Position numbers and translations under genes: made by a program
Notes under the pieces: model-generated
Seen by the model: the letters and a program-made list of their open reading frames with translations, nothing else
Database searches by the model: none
Told to the model about the DNA's origin: nothing
Shown here: positions 1-13,121 of the stretch, in pieces
Layout: the number at the start of each line of letters is the position of its first letter
Position numbering within the stretch: position 1 is the stretch's first letter
Source: Daphnia pulex
Taxonomy: Eukaryota; Arthropoda; Branchiopoda; Diplostraca; Daphniidae
Direction: 5' to 3'
Length of the DNA: 64,000 nt
NCBI RefSeq assembly: GCF_021134715.1
Contig: NC_060017.1
Coordinates: 4,154,001 to 4,218,000 of the forward strand

Positions 1-3000
1 GCGCCGATTTCTAGAAAAGCCAAATTAGGTGGAGGGCCAGTTGGATCGTTGGGATTCTCGAGTGGGTTGGTGGCAAAAAGAATGGCATCTCTATGCAGGG
101 CGGTGATAGCTTCGCGATTTTTTAACGCGTCCAATCCGAAAGAAAGGGCAAATCGTTTGGCCAATTCCTACGTACAAAATAATTTTGTTTAGTATTCGCG
201 TGAGTTTACTATCAATAAGATTTAAATGGATAGATAAATTTTATACCTTGACGCTCAAAAACTCTTCTGATTGTCGATCAATACGACTTCCGGCATCTCT
301 ACTTAAATCGCGAAAGAGCATGGAGAGACTTAGAACCATAGTCCTGGCACAGCTAACTTTGTTGATTTCTCGGGCTTTTCCCAACGTCGTTTTAATGATG
401 TCACCGTAATCATTGTAATACTTCACGTAGTGTCGGAAAACATCTGCCGCAGTTTTTATGGGCAGGACGTTGTAAACGACCAGTTTGCAGAAGCTAGACA
501 GGTAGCTGCGGCGTTTGTGCAATTCTTCAATTTTTGTGTGCTCGTCGTGTTCTTCGTCCTCCTCTTCAACGAACACGTAAGTCTGAATAAAATCATTTAA
601 AGTTTGTTGCAGGCCGCGGTCAGGCTCATAAACCAGCGGTCTCAAAAGGGGATTGTCTTCCAGTTGCTTGCAAAAAGATATGAGCAAATCGCACACAGAT
701 ATGTAGGCCTGCAAAAATTGAAAATTTACAAGAAATGAAACGAACTTCTACACTGACACGACGAACCTCTTCTCTAAACAGAGCAACATTTGAAGTGATG
801 ACGAGCTCGGTCATCAATGGAATGTAAGCATCCAAATGATCTCTCAGTTGCTTTTGTTGTTGAGCGGCAGACGTTCCTCGTCCAGAACCGTTTTCCAGCT
901 GTAGAAGTTCCCATAAAATGGCAGAATAGCAGGCTGAGATGCAGTATTTTATAGCCTAAAACATTTAACATGTATTATTGCGTGAAAATAAACAGTTAAA
1001 TAATGTGTTACTTCAGGTGGCATAGACCGGCTTAGATCTTTGGCTTCTCGAACAGCGTTGAAAAGAGGATCCCACAAATTCCATGGTCCAAGATTGTGGC
1101 ACGACCAGAAGATGGCAACTTTTTTCAAACTTGATACCAGGGCAAACACCTCATCTTCGTTGGGCTCTTCGTCCTATTACCCAAAGAATATGCTTTATCT
1201 CTTTGAGACGAGAGAAAAAACAAAAAACAAAAAACAAAAAAACAAAACAAGCAGGCAAACTTACACCAGCGATCAGAGTTAGATGATCGTCAAGAACTTC
1301 ACGCAATTTGTTGACCAGGCGATCGATTAAAGTACTTCTTATGACGTCACATCGAGAGTAGATTGCGTGATCTTCAGTACAAAGAACTTCCAATGTTTTG
1401 GCACAATTTTCAAGCACTTCTGTTTCGGTGTGTCTCTCGACAACATTTTGCATCAAACGCAATAACGATTCTAAACTCTGTAAGCAAGAAGTAACGCATA
1501 AAAGCAATGAGTACAATTTCATACACACTTAGTATAAAAAGAAACTAACCTTTTCTTGACGTGAGGTAGTGTAGATTTCCATATCAAAGTATTGGGGAAT
1601 CAACAGGAGGTTTGCAACTTTTTCAGGATCCGCGATATATTTCCCGAGTAACAGAGGAAGGGTTTGGATAAAATGTTCAGTTAGTCGAACACGATCATCT
1701 TGGGCTTGTTTGGTTTCTTTCGCGGTGGTAATCTTTAGAAAAAAATACAAGATTCACACACGTATTATTGTGTTTGCATGATGAGCATGTTAAAAGATAA
1801 TGTGGTAGTTACCTTTCTTGTAGGTCCACGCCCAACGGGTGGCTCTCCAGTCGCGGCTTGTTTGATGCAACATGTCATCAGTTCGATCAAACTTGTTTCT
1901 TGCCGATCATCCAAAGACTCTTCACCTGGCCCAGGATCTTCCATTAACAAATCCGTCATGCACTCCCAATCTTTCATCATTTCATTTGAATCAATTAGGG
2001 AGTCGACCAAATATGCTCCGTGTTCATGCAACTATGAAGATTGCAAAGTCATTAACCTATTTGAATTGTTACTTGACTGTAATTTTACCTCAGACTCGAT
2101 GAAGAATTGAACCAAATCCCGAATGAGAGGTGTATTAGGCAGTCTCTTTTTGCCACGGTGAGTACGTAGAGCCGGGGGACTGGTATCATCGAGTGTGAAA
2201 AGCCGCTCGTTGAGAAACTCACCAGCAGCTTGCGCAACGGCTCGATGGGAAGAGAACACCAACTCATAAACAGCCTCGCAATCCTTATCTGACAATATTT
2301 CTCGATGATACTTATGAATGCTGATGATCAAACGAACAGCTTGTACGGCAACATCGTACTCTTTGTCTAGTGTCATCGAGACGACACGATCCTGTAAAAA
2401 ACAGTCAAATTATTGTTGACGGGGTTAAGTGAAATTAGATAAAAATAAATCACCTTAAATTTGCTAGTAAAAAGTTCCAATTTTCCCTTAAGTTCTTCTG
2501 AAGCATAGAGCGGTTGGAGAGCTTGAAGACATCTTAAACGAACATCACCAACTTTATCATGCAAAGTCCACCCTATATACTTGAGGTAGGAGTCATCGAG
2601 GAAATTTTGGGGGAACCGCTTCATCCAAATGCCAATTTCCGCCATACAAATGGCTCGAATTTCAGGAACGATATCTCGGTAACGATGGACGAAAACCGAC
2701 TTGAATGTGTAAGTCAACATGTTTTTGATTTCATCCATGTTTTCTTCAAGTTCTTGGTGTTTGGCAAGCAACGCTTCTAGACGATCACTGGCTCGTTTAT
2801 CCCGAGTTTTCTGTCGCTCAGCTTCATACTGACGAGACGTGTTATCAAGATGAATCGATACAGTCAGAGCCACATCAACCAACGCAGTCATTAGTTTCAT
2901 AGCTAAAACAAATATTTTGACATTAAGTGAAGATGAAACAAAAAAATCTATTTATATAAAATAAAGTTTACCAGCTAGTGTAGCAGTATGACGAAACGCT

Positions 3001-4155
3001 CTTACTTGTGAATCAGAAAGACCAGTAAGTAGTGAAATTACATTATCCATTAGATACTGATCATAAATGATGGAATATTGGCATTGCTTCACAAGTGTTT
3101 GAACGAAGTCACAGAAGTTGCTTCGAAATTTCTTCCATTGTGGACCAGACATGATCATCGGGTATTCACCACTTTCCTAAAGGATTTAAGAGTCACAATG
3201 TAATCATCAACAGTTAAAAAATCAATGGTTGACAATCATATAGAAAAAGTATAATACTTCATCAAACTCTTCGGTCATGCGACGGATAATCGCGGCATGT
3301 TCCATGCTACTTTGCATTTGAGAGGTGATTTTCCCTTTGCATCCAGAAGCACTAATGAAGAACTGCATTATGGCCCGCAATCCTGAGTCACGATCAGCTT
3401 TGTACTGTTCAATCCATTCATCTACAATTTGCTGCAATCAGTAATGGAATAAAGTATTAATTTTTAGAAAACACTATTATAATTGAGGAATCTAGTGGTT
3501 TTACCTGTAAAGAGCTTTTGCCATTTCTAATAATACAAAATAAAGTGCTTTCGTCTTCAACAGTAGATTGTTCCATCACTGGATTTTTCCTTGGACGTCC
3601 TCGTCGTCGAGGGGCAGGGCTTGGAGTAGGTACAGGAGTATCTTCTGGGCTAGACATTACTCTCTGCGAATTTGCAGCAGCAGCAGCCAGTCCTTTTTTC
3701 CCAGCAGGGGTAACTGAGACTTCATCACACAACATTGAAAAATATGGTAAAAGAAACATAATAGCAAAATAATAAGATTACTTCTGCCACGAGAACTTCG
3801 AGTTGTCCGTCCACGCCCAATAGAAAGAGTTGGAACTGCAGGTTCTTCCAATTGATTTGAACTGAACACATTCACATTCTGCTGTGCTGGACCGAAGTTT
3901 TGGTCGTACTCCATGTTGGAAGTATTTCCAGAATCATATTGCAGAGAGACATTTTCATTGTATTGCCCATATTGTCCACCAAATAAATTACTGCAATTGA
4001 ATAAAGTTAGAACTGTGCTTAAAATTGTATAGAAAGATTTGAAACCTTTGTTGATCCATAGGAGTTTGTGGTTGAACGGAATAAGGAGTAAATGGTGGTT
4101 CATAATCCTCAGGAGGATCATCCATCCTTATTCTTTTCCCCCCTCTACGTAGCAT
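1..4155 (-). CDS. STAG: Cohesin subunit SA/STAG (stromalin), 5' part
   Basis: This is the STAG/SA subunit of cohesin, a nuclear HEAT-repeat protein that binds the RAD21 kleisin and loads or holds cohesin on chromatin. Exons read on the minus strand give an acidic, Gly/Asn-rich N-terminus, an AT-hook-like basic stretch ([10 protein letters not shown]), then the conserved STAG segments [34 protein letters not shown] and [20 protein letters not shown], typical of the stromalin conserved domain. The start at 4153-4155 opens [18 protein letters not shown]. The first coding exons are 4046-4155, 3782-3990 and 3505-3713. A consensus acceptor just upstream implies a 5'UTR intron. The C-terminal part lies beyond the left edge, so the gene is partial. 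The family identity is clear; the exact boundaries of later exons were not all resolved. Confidence 0.93.
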
Positions 4156-5460
4156 TTTCAGTTCTTTTGGCTAAGCACCAATTCTGTAACATTTAATACA
4201 ATTAATTAGATAACAAGCACTTATGTTAGAGGTATGGAATTTTTCGTAGTCATAATAAGCCTACTGTATTCACTGCTATTCGTAAATTTATAAAGTCTAA
4301 AGCTGTTTTCGTGTGTAACAAACGTGACTAGATACCATTTAAGACTTACTTTGCTTTCTTATTTAAAATTTCCCTTCGAAAATAACTTCAGAATCAAGAA
4401 ATAACGCGGGAAGTCCCAGCAACAATTCAACAAAGTCACTGAAATTTTGACGACTGGGGAGCGGGAAAACAAACGGAATTACTTTTAGTTGTTTGGAACG
4501 CCGTTTAGCGTCATCTACCATGGACTTCGTAGGCTATAGTCTGGAGGACAAGATACTTGTCCTATCTGCTATCTCGCTGTTTTATTTCCTATCTCCTGGT
4601 TTTTTAGCAACTTAAAAAAAAAGGAATCAATCACTAGACTTTTATTACAAACTCGTTTTAAGTCTCCATAAAATTTTAATAAAGCTGGTAACATAAGAAA
4701 ATTGCAGTTCAATCATGGTATGGTTCAATTATGGGGGGATAAGACCGTAAGGGAGATGTGCATGGGTTGTCTCCACCTAGCGCTGAAGACTTTAAACTGT
4801 TGCTCAGTAAGTCAGTTTCAAGAGGGAAAATCTTCGGATTTGAAAAGGTTTTTTGTATGCTGGCATCGAAGGGTTTGCGTAGTTCCCGTAGTAAATAGGA
4901 AAACATCAATAATATACATATTTCTTACATAAAACAAGACGGGGATGATTCGAATTCTAAAATAATACATCAGATTTGGGAGTTTAAAAATAAAAATAAC
5001 TGTTGTCATTCTTATTCTTCTGCCGCCAATATGGGCAAACATTTTCAATATTACAATTTCAATAGGCAAATATTTAATAATTTTTTAAGTGGTCGGTACC
5101 TAAATGGATGTGCGATGGATAGGCCTATCTATGGAGAAAATATGGATTTCAAAATACGAAGTCTAACAATCTTTTTAGATAAATCTATTCTGTTTTTTGT
5201 TTTTCATTTTCAACACAGAACACTCTTTTAGGGTTTGTTGGATGTGTTTTCTCTAAAGAATCTTAACAGCTTTGCCATGAAAGCTAGCCAAAATTTATCA
5301 ATTCATTCCTGTGTCACAAACCACACGTTTTATTGAAATAATTATTGAAAAAAAAAAAATCTATGATTCATTTTTACTGGCAATTGATTTATATTGTCCA
5401 GGGATATTCAATGTTCAATAAAATGAATGTTGAAATATTGTTTTCATTAAACAAACATCC
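4156..5460. other. Spacer between STAG and eIF2A
   Basis: This AT-rich spacer should hold the STAG 5'UTR and promoter (nearest 4155) and the 3'UTR of eIF2A (nearest 5460). Short open frames at 4702-5231 have no recognisable domain, splice context or codon character and are taken as chance. I see no transposon ends or RNA gene here. Confidence 0.6.
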
Positions 5461-8139
5461 TCACTTTTTTTTCAGAGACAATTCCATCAACTGCTTCGTT
5501 AATTCGCTTTCTTTCTGAATCTTCTCGACTTGATTTACCTCCAATTTCTTTCCCGCGGACTGTTCAGCTTTCAAACGTGCGATCTGGTCAAGCTTCTACA
5601 ATTTTAACATTAAAGGTAAGTTTTTTTTTTAATATCAATTTTCATAGATCAAATTGGGTGATATCGGGTGTTATCCAATTATCAATCCTAATTTCATACC
5701 TTCTTAAGGTCCTTTAGCTTTTTATCAGTTGTTTCGTCTCCAGTAAGTTCAAATTGGACATCAGACGTTATTCCTGTTGTATCTATAGGAGGCGAACTCT
5801 CGACTGGGACTGAGGATTTTTCAGCTGCCGCTTTCTTGATTTTACGTTCATTGCGTTTATTTGGTTTAACTTGACTCGGTCCTTTTTCAACTAAACAAAA
5901 TCTCATTGCCACAAAATTTAAGAGATAAGTAAAAATTATTTTACCTGGTTTCACAGCCTTTGGATTAGACGGAGCCTCCCTTTCTTCTAAAAATTTCAAG
6001 ATTGCGCTTGTTCCTCGTGCACCCGGAGGTCGATAAAGTTCTTTTGAAACTAGTATAAAATAATAAGAATAAGAATAAATAATAATTTTTGATATAATCA
6101 TAATACAAAAAAAAGTGTTTGCACCTTGAGGTTGAGATGGTTTGATACCAGCCACTTTTTTTGTGGAAACCTTGAAATCTTTTAAATAACCATCTGGCAT
6201 GGGCTGCCAGGTTGCTTCCCACAGCTCATTAGGAGACTGAATATTATGTTCAAACAGCAATCCGCCGCTGTAATGCCAGATTTTGAAACTAGCAATACAA
6301 AAAAGTAGTGATTTATTTTCGAACCATCAATTTTGTAGAATATTTGAGACTTTTTATTACCCATTGCTCACCCGAAGTCGTGGAGCAGTTGTCGAAGTCA
6401 TGAAATGTTGTCCATCAGGACTCCATTGTAAGTGAGTTGTATCAGGAGCATCCATTGGTGATATTAGTTTCAGTGTTTGTGTGTCCCAAATTTCAATCTT
6501 GCCCTGAAGGTTACCAAAACCACCAAGAAGAAGAAGTGCACAAGAATGTTAAGGAAAACAAAAGAATGATAACTGAAATTTTTCTCCCTTCTCTTGTAAA
6601 TTTATAGACATATATACACAGTTGACTGAAAAGGATATTGTTCCCCAAAGGGTTGTAAAAACTCGAATTCCGCGGGCCAGTTCCAAAATCAAACTTAGCC
6701 TCACACTTCAAATCATATAGTGTGGCTTTCGCAGGCATGAATCCGTAAACGACACAAAACTCGGTTCCGTTTGGATTCCACTCAACTGAATAAATTGGTC
6801 CATCTCTAGCTGCAGGTGAAAACATAATGTTAACATTAGTGATTTACTAAAAAATAACTAGAATGCTATAAATTATTACGCAGTTGGACCATTGCCGATG
6901 TGCCTTTCACGTCAAGGAAATGTAATGTTTGTTTCCCATAATAAGATGCTCCAGAAGTATCAACATCAGTTGATGTCATAAGCAAAACACAATTTCCTGG
7001 CTTGCTCCACTTCATTTCAACACGATCACCTTGAAAGAAACTTTTGGAAGCGACCAATCCAGATGGATTTAGGTTTGGATATTTGAACAGCTTGGCAAAT
7101 GAAGGCTGACCCTTAGAACCTGCACAAGTGATGCATATTATAAATGACTGGATAATTTTTTTTTAAATCTAGCTGTTTGTTTTTGCTGACCTTGGATATA
7201 ACAGAGGAAGAAATATGGAGAATACCCTGGAGATGTTGAGTAATCACTAATCTTGAGACTTGCATCAGATCTTTGACTGATGGAATCCATTTTATCAACT
7301 TCATACACTTGAAGCTCAAGATTCAGGTTACGTGACAACAGTTTTTCATCCTTACTCCAGGATGGCTCCCTTTATTGGATAAAATAAATTGGCACAATAT
7401 AAAATAAATTATTTCTTGACATTAAAAATTTCAAAATCAAAAGTGCTAACCATTTTGAATGGTTTTTTTGAACATAGGATTTGACACTTTGTTTGGTCTG
7501 AAGATTCCAAATATGCAAGTTTGGAGTATTAACTGGTATGTCCTTTGTAACTGCAATGTGATAAATTACAAAGTGAAACGATAAAAGAAAGAAATCTGGA
7601 TTTTAATACCTTGATAAGGCTCCCATGTTACAAGGAAATTTCCTTTAGGGGAAAATTGCAATCCAGATGTTTTCGGTTTTGGAAATGTAGCAATTACACT
7701 CCATTTCTCTGTTTCAGCAACACTAACACTTAACATTCAAAAATACAAATAGAAAATAATACAAATACAATTATTAAACATAAAGCAACAAGCTTTCACT
7801 TTTGTTTTTGTTTTTTTGGAGCAAAGTTTTGATTGAGTTTACCTTACCTTACTAAATTGCAATAAAACATTTTTTTTAAGTTGCAAAAAGTATTTCTACT
7901 TACACTGTTCCATTAGCCCATGCTAAATATTTCCCGTCTGGGCTCCACATAGCCAGCCTGCAAGTTTTACTGGATTCATTTTTAAATTCTTCAACAGGTT
8001 GGAAATGTGTCCCTTCAAAGACTTGGACTCCATGGGTTCCTCGACCTAGAAGGTGTTCTAAATTCTGACAGTTCTTTTTTTAGTTTCTGTAAGCACAAAA
8101 CTTACAGGAAATGAAAGGAGTAGGTGTTGAACTCATCAT
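5461..8139 (-). CDS. eIF2A: Eukaryotic translation initiation factor 2A
   Basis: eIF2A is a cytoplasmic WD-repeat protein that can deliver initiator tRNA to the 40S subunit independently of eIF2, mainly in alternative or stress initiation. Minus-strand exons give the diagnostic beta-propeller segments GASYYGKQTLHFLDVKG, VYGFMPAKATLYDLKC and FDFGTGPRNSSFYNPLGN, then LRVSNGFKIWHYSGG. A hydrophilic tail carries the YRPPGARG motif and a C-terminal lysine-rich helix ending LSLKKK. The start (ATG 8137-8139) opens MMSSTPTPFIS. The stop TGA is at 5461-5463. The first coding exon is only about 34 bases and splices through a short intron to the exon beginning RGTHGVQVFEG. Domain order matches the animal family from end to end. 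The locus is split by many short introns, and I did not fix every junction. Confidence 0.93.
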
Positions 8140-9081
8140 GTGCAAGCAATGGGTTAAACTTAAAAGCTTGATTTAATTCCTGTAATTTTTAGGCACTGCG
8201 TGTTGTAGCGTGTAGTGTTGTGACAAACTTGAAGGGGCCAACACTCATACTTTATGGGAAAACGAAAAAAAGGCAAGTATCAAGTATGACCGTTCAGTAT
8301 TTACCGCGGTTTTAACGTGTGCGCACGATGTCAAGTAAATTCGTCTGCTTGCCCATGCATGGACTACTTACCCTTTCGTCCTTCATGCTCTAACTAGAGG
8401 GCGAGACTCTTTCGACTCTTGTTGAAGCTTGTCACGGGGGGGATATCAATTTAAAATATTTTAAACGCCGATTTAATCTTCATATGGTTCTAAGTGAATT
8501 TTATTAGTTAATAAATTATTTCAATTTTAATTTCAAAAGGGAGAACCGCGGATGCCATCTAGCATCTAGCAACCATGCACGCTAAGCTCTTTCTCATTTT
8601 TAACGCGCCACGTTCCAACTTTTCATCTTCAACAAATTGATAGATTTTAATTCGCCTGATTCACTTTTTAGTTTTTGAACGGTGTCTAAAAAACCCTGAA
8701 GACATTTCGATTGCATTTTTTTAACCTCATTCATTGTTTAATCATTTATTTACGTATTTCATTAGTGAATTACTTAACCATTTTTCTTACTGCGACACTT
8801 GAATTTCGATTTCGAAATGGATATTATGTCTAGACCGTCGAATTGTTGGGGGTCGGGTTCGTATCATAGTTAAATATAAAAAGCAATAATCACACAACGG
8901 GTTTTTCCAGCATATTTTTTTTGAAATTATGCTAATCAAATTTTTAAAATTAACCCCTTTCTTACACTAGTTATGTTACTCTCTGACCGAGTAATATATT
9001 TTTGTGAAATCCCACACGCATCATCAAGAAATGAAACGATAAGAATATTTTATGTAAACGAACAAAGTATATAATGCACAA
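8140..9081. other. eIF2A promoter region and ATG9 3' flank
   Basis: About 940 bases separate the eIF2A start from the ATG9 stop, both on the minus strand. The part nearest 8140 should carry the eIF2A promoter and 5'UTR; the part near 9081 should be the ATG9 3'UTR. No coding exon or repeat structure was recognised. Confidence 0.55.
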
Positions 9082-12000
9082 TCATTTCGAATTCAGTGTA
9101 CGACTGCGGGAAGAAAGACTTGTTACTGCAGCAGAGAAAGCTGCTGACGCAACTTCAACAGGGTCAGCATTGATATCTTCATCCGGGGATTCTCGTATTC
9201 CAGGCATTCCCCCAAGTTGTGTATTTCGGACTGGTTGACTTCGCCTGTATTGGTTCTGGATATCTCGAAGCAATAGAGTGGAAAGAGCCATATTGGCAGC
9301 AACCGGTTCGGCAACAGCTAATCCTTCCAATCCCGAATCCGAATAAGAAGCATCGTTGACACCACAGCTATAAATATTTGAACTTTATCACATATTCTGT
9401 TCTGCAACTGCTACGAATCAGCTTGGTACTTTGACACGCATAAAAACATTATTGTATACACTGTATATATAAAAATTCATACCCTCCAATGTAAGAACTG
9501 TTTTCAATGATGGCACGAGAACCTAACGGACCTTCGTGTTTAGAAATTCCGCGTCCAATCAACGAATAATTTTTTGATCGCAAAGTTTCATTCGAAGTGG
9601 GAACTAAGCTGCAAGATCTCGCTAAGCTGTGTACGATTGAAGGAATGCCTCTATCTGAATTGATCATTCCAAATACGTAATTAATTTTCGTTTCTTAGGA
9701 AATAAGAGATTTCTTACTTGGTGATAACATGCTACGCTGAATTAAGGGATTTTCAATAAGCTCATTTTGAACTAAACTTCTCAATGCTGTTAAAAATTCT
9801 TCGGCCGCTTCAGGAGGACGCCATTCAGGATTAGTCAGGGCGAAATGTATGAGAGATAGTTCAATTTTCCCATCTTCCGCCTATAGGAAAATCAAATAGA
9901 ATTAATTTTAAGAAAAGAATTCAAAATGATTAAACTGAAATTTACTTCTATATCATTTTCAACAACTGGCAGAGATTCTTGAAATGAATTTCTTCTTTCA
10001 TCCGATGTCTGACTTAAACCAGCATGCCACTTTGCCTGTCCATGCTTGTGTAGATCCAATTGAGCAAATGAACAAACATCGCCGACCCCAACAACCTCTA
10101 CCGTAAATTGTCGCAAAAAGTCGACTATCTCCTGGGCTTTAGGTCGAAGCCCAAAATATAGAATGAATGGTGTAACTATGGGAGATATGAGCTCCTCAAG
10201 AAGATACACAGCTTTGTATTGGAACAATCTCGATAGACCTAAGCGTACCTTCAAAGTAACCAACAAAATTATCTGGCTCAAGAATCTAATAATTAGAATA
10301 TCATTACCTCGTGTGTATGGGCCTTATCTTTCCATTCAGCGGGTAAGTAGTGAACTTGGGTTAAAATAGTCTCCATAAGGCTTTCAGGACACCATACAAT
10401 ATTTTCTTCGGGAATCAAAACTCGACAGCCTGAACCGATTTTCAAGTATAGAAAGTTAGAAGGGTGGCAAGTTTTTTGTTTTTACTTCTTAAAATAATAA
10501 ATGAACAACTGGTTCTAAGTTGTGTTTTAACTTCATTTTATGAAAAATAAAGTTGAATTTAATTGTGAATGAATAAACGAAAATTTAAAATTAAGATACC
10601 AACTTACCCGCAACAACGGCACCAAGAACGGTCATTATGGTGAGCACATGCTCCACCGTAATAACGTCTTCATCGTAAACAGTCAGCAGAACTAAAACTG
10701 CCAAAATGGCACCCGCCAAGAAAGCGAAATTCCGCGCAAAGATAGCTACCAAGTTAGAAGAAAAGCCAGAAAGGTAATGAGTAGCCGGTCGATAAGCTCT
10801 ACTTAGACGGGCCTAAGTAAAAATTCCATTTAACATAATATTTACAAAATTTTTGCCAAAAAATCGTACTTGTAACTCGTGATCTAGTTCATTGAAATGC
10901 CGCAAATATAATCTCCCATAAAGTGACCACCTGCGAGCGCCAAGGCTTCCGGGCTCTCTTTTCACAACTTCGGCGTAATTGAAGAAAGCATAGAGTAGTT
11001 GCCATAGCAATACCAACGGAGCCAACACGAAATTAAGGATGCCTGTAGTTAAATTTGTAAACAGCATGCATTTAGTAACGACATTTTAGCTTGAATGCCT
11101 CGACAAAAAAGTGAAACAAAACAATTACCGATATATCCAATTACTTTTGATAAATCTTTGGCCAACTCTCTTCGCTGGTTAACACTTTTGTACTCTTCAC
11201 GCAAATGCCAACTGTTGTCAAAAGGAGCCCAAGGACCCCAGAATAGAAGAAATTCGATATTATACTTCAGTCCTCGACTAAGAAATAATGTTTCTCCAAC
11301 AAGTGGCGCCTTAAACTTTAGTGGGAGGATGGACTTGTTGACCATTGCGACAAAGTAATTCTTAAACCTGAATTTAAAAAATGAGTATAAATACAAATAT
11401 ATGGAAACTACACATTTTTAAAAAAACAGTATTACTGTGTTTACCTTAATATTCGATGATAAATATCAAGTTCCGTTAGCTCGGCTTTATGAATACACAT
11501 CTGGTACTCCTGCTGAGCCTTTCTTACTCTCTGTTGAACTTCGTGCCAAGTTAAGTTTTCGAGATCTTGGTCACCTGAAATTATGAAATTCTATAAATGT
11601 TGTTGCTAGTAAAGCATTAGGAGGACAATTAAATACCAATTTGTAGAGCTGATTGATAAAAACAACGAATTTCAGAATATTGAAAAAAATGGTAGATAAC
11701 ACCAATAAGTCGTAATATCCAGCAGAACAATGCAATAAAAATACAAATCCACATTGTTAGACTGAAAGAAGACACACATTCCCCTGGGCTTTCAACCACA
11801 TCTGATAACTAAAGAAATATTTGAAAAATATTATCCCTCTAAGCTTTAATTATGTAAAACAATAAAAACTCACAGTTATTTTTGATGTGCTGTTGACTGT
11901 AAATTCATCCCTAGGGAGTTACAATGTAACCGTTAAAATTCATAATATGAAATAAACTATACTCACTACCATTTAGAAAAAAAACAATATTGTTTTAAAT

Positions 12001-12543
12001 AAAAGAGCTATGCATGTGAAAACCAAATAAGGCACTTCCTATTGAATCTTGAAAACAACCATTACTGTTGAAATTTTATATTCAATTCAAAAGTGCTGAA
12101 AATGTCAACACTCCTCTCAAATTTGTACTAGTTTTCAAAAGGTATTTCATCTTTTGCAGATAGCAAATAAATAATAACAATGTTTAACTATACAAAAATT
12201 CAGTAATTACCTGAATAAAATTTTGTAGTTCACACATTGCAGCAAAAACGAAGAAAACCCCACTATGAATGCAAACTGTAAAAGTTCAAAACACTCCTGC
12301 AACATCATGCAGAGAAATCCATGTTGCTGATGATAAAAGTAAACACGTGAAAAAAATGAATCCAGGTCTTCTATATGATTCCACCTTGCTAAAATAATTA
12401 AAAAGATGAATTACTTGTTTAGAAAAAAATTATCAAAATCACCTACATTTATTTTCAGGAACCACATGAATCAACACAGTTTCATTGCTGTTATCTTCTT
12501 CTCCTTCAAGAAACTGACTGTGTTTTCCTGCTGAATTTTTCAT
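9082..12543 (-). CDS. ATG9: Autophagy-related protein 9 (lipid scramblase)
   Basis: ATG9 is the multi-pass membrane protein of small Golgi/endosome vesicles that seed autophagosomes; it scrambles lipids as the phagophore expands. The model opens MKNSAGKHSQFLEGEEDN and reaches the first membrane region after WNHIEDLDSFFSRVYFYHQQ. The highly conserved core NYAEVVKREPGSLGARRWSL followed by YGRLYLRHFNELDHEL is diagnostic. Later segments VYLLEELISPIVTPFILYFG and VVGVGDVCSFAQLDLHKHGQ match the re-entrant helices and the region after them. The cytosolic C-terminus ends SSRSRTLNSK at stop 9082-9084. The start at 12541-12543 is the first ATG of the exon that splices in frame to WNHIEDLD. Exons are numerous with short introns. 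I see no truncation or missing core motif. Confidence 0.94.
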
Positions 12544-13121
12544 CTTGATGTTTACAAATTGTTAACAGAATCCCAGAATCCTACATTCAAAAAATTGCGT
12601 AGAAATAGAAATTTCTACAGCAGTTTTAGAACAAGGTATAGCTGTCTAATGAAGTCAATGTAAACAAATTGCGTAAAATTCTTTCTTCTAGAATCTAGTC
12701 AGAAACTGGAGTAAATAAATAAAAGCAAGAGAAGTTGCAAAATATGATGCCACGTTGCCAGGTGGCATGAATCCATCTCACTTTGTCCTTTATTTTCATA
12801 CAATTTTGTTTTTATTGTTATTATTTATTTAAAAATAAGTTTTAATTAAGAAATTTTTTGAATTCGAGATAAGGGATTTTATTTCCAGCAATATGAGATA
12901 ATTTACAAATTTATTTGAACTCACTAACATAAACTGTATTTTCTGATTAGCTCCTACATAATTCTAAAACAGTGTTTTAAAGAGCAGAATGTGCAAATTT
13001 TCAATCAAAGAAAAACAATCAAGAGAGATGAACACCTTATTTGAAAACGAGGAATATATGTAGTGGCACCCACTGGAAATTTCATCTACGCTGGCGAAAA
13101 GTATAACAAGTTTGAACATGT
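12544..13121. other. ATG9 upstream region and 3' flank of the CIDE-N gene
   Basis: A short AT-rich spacer between two minus-strand genes. It should contain the ATG9 5'UTR and promoter and the 3'UTR of the CIDE-N gene. No further feature was identified. Confidence 0.5.
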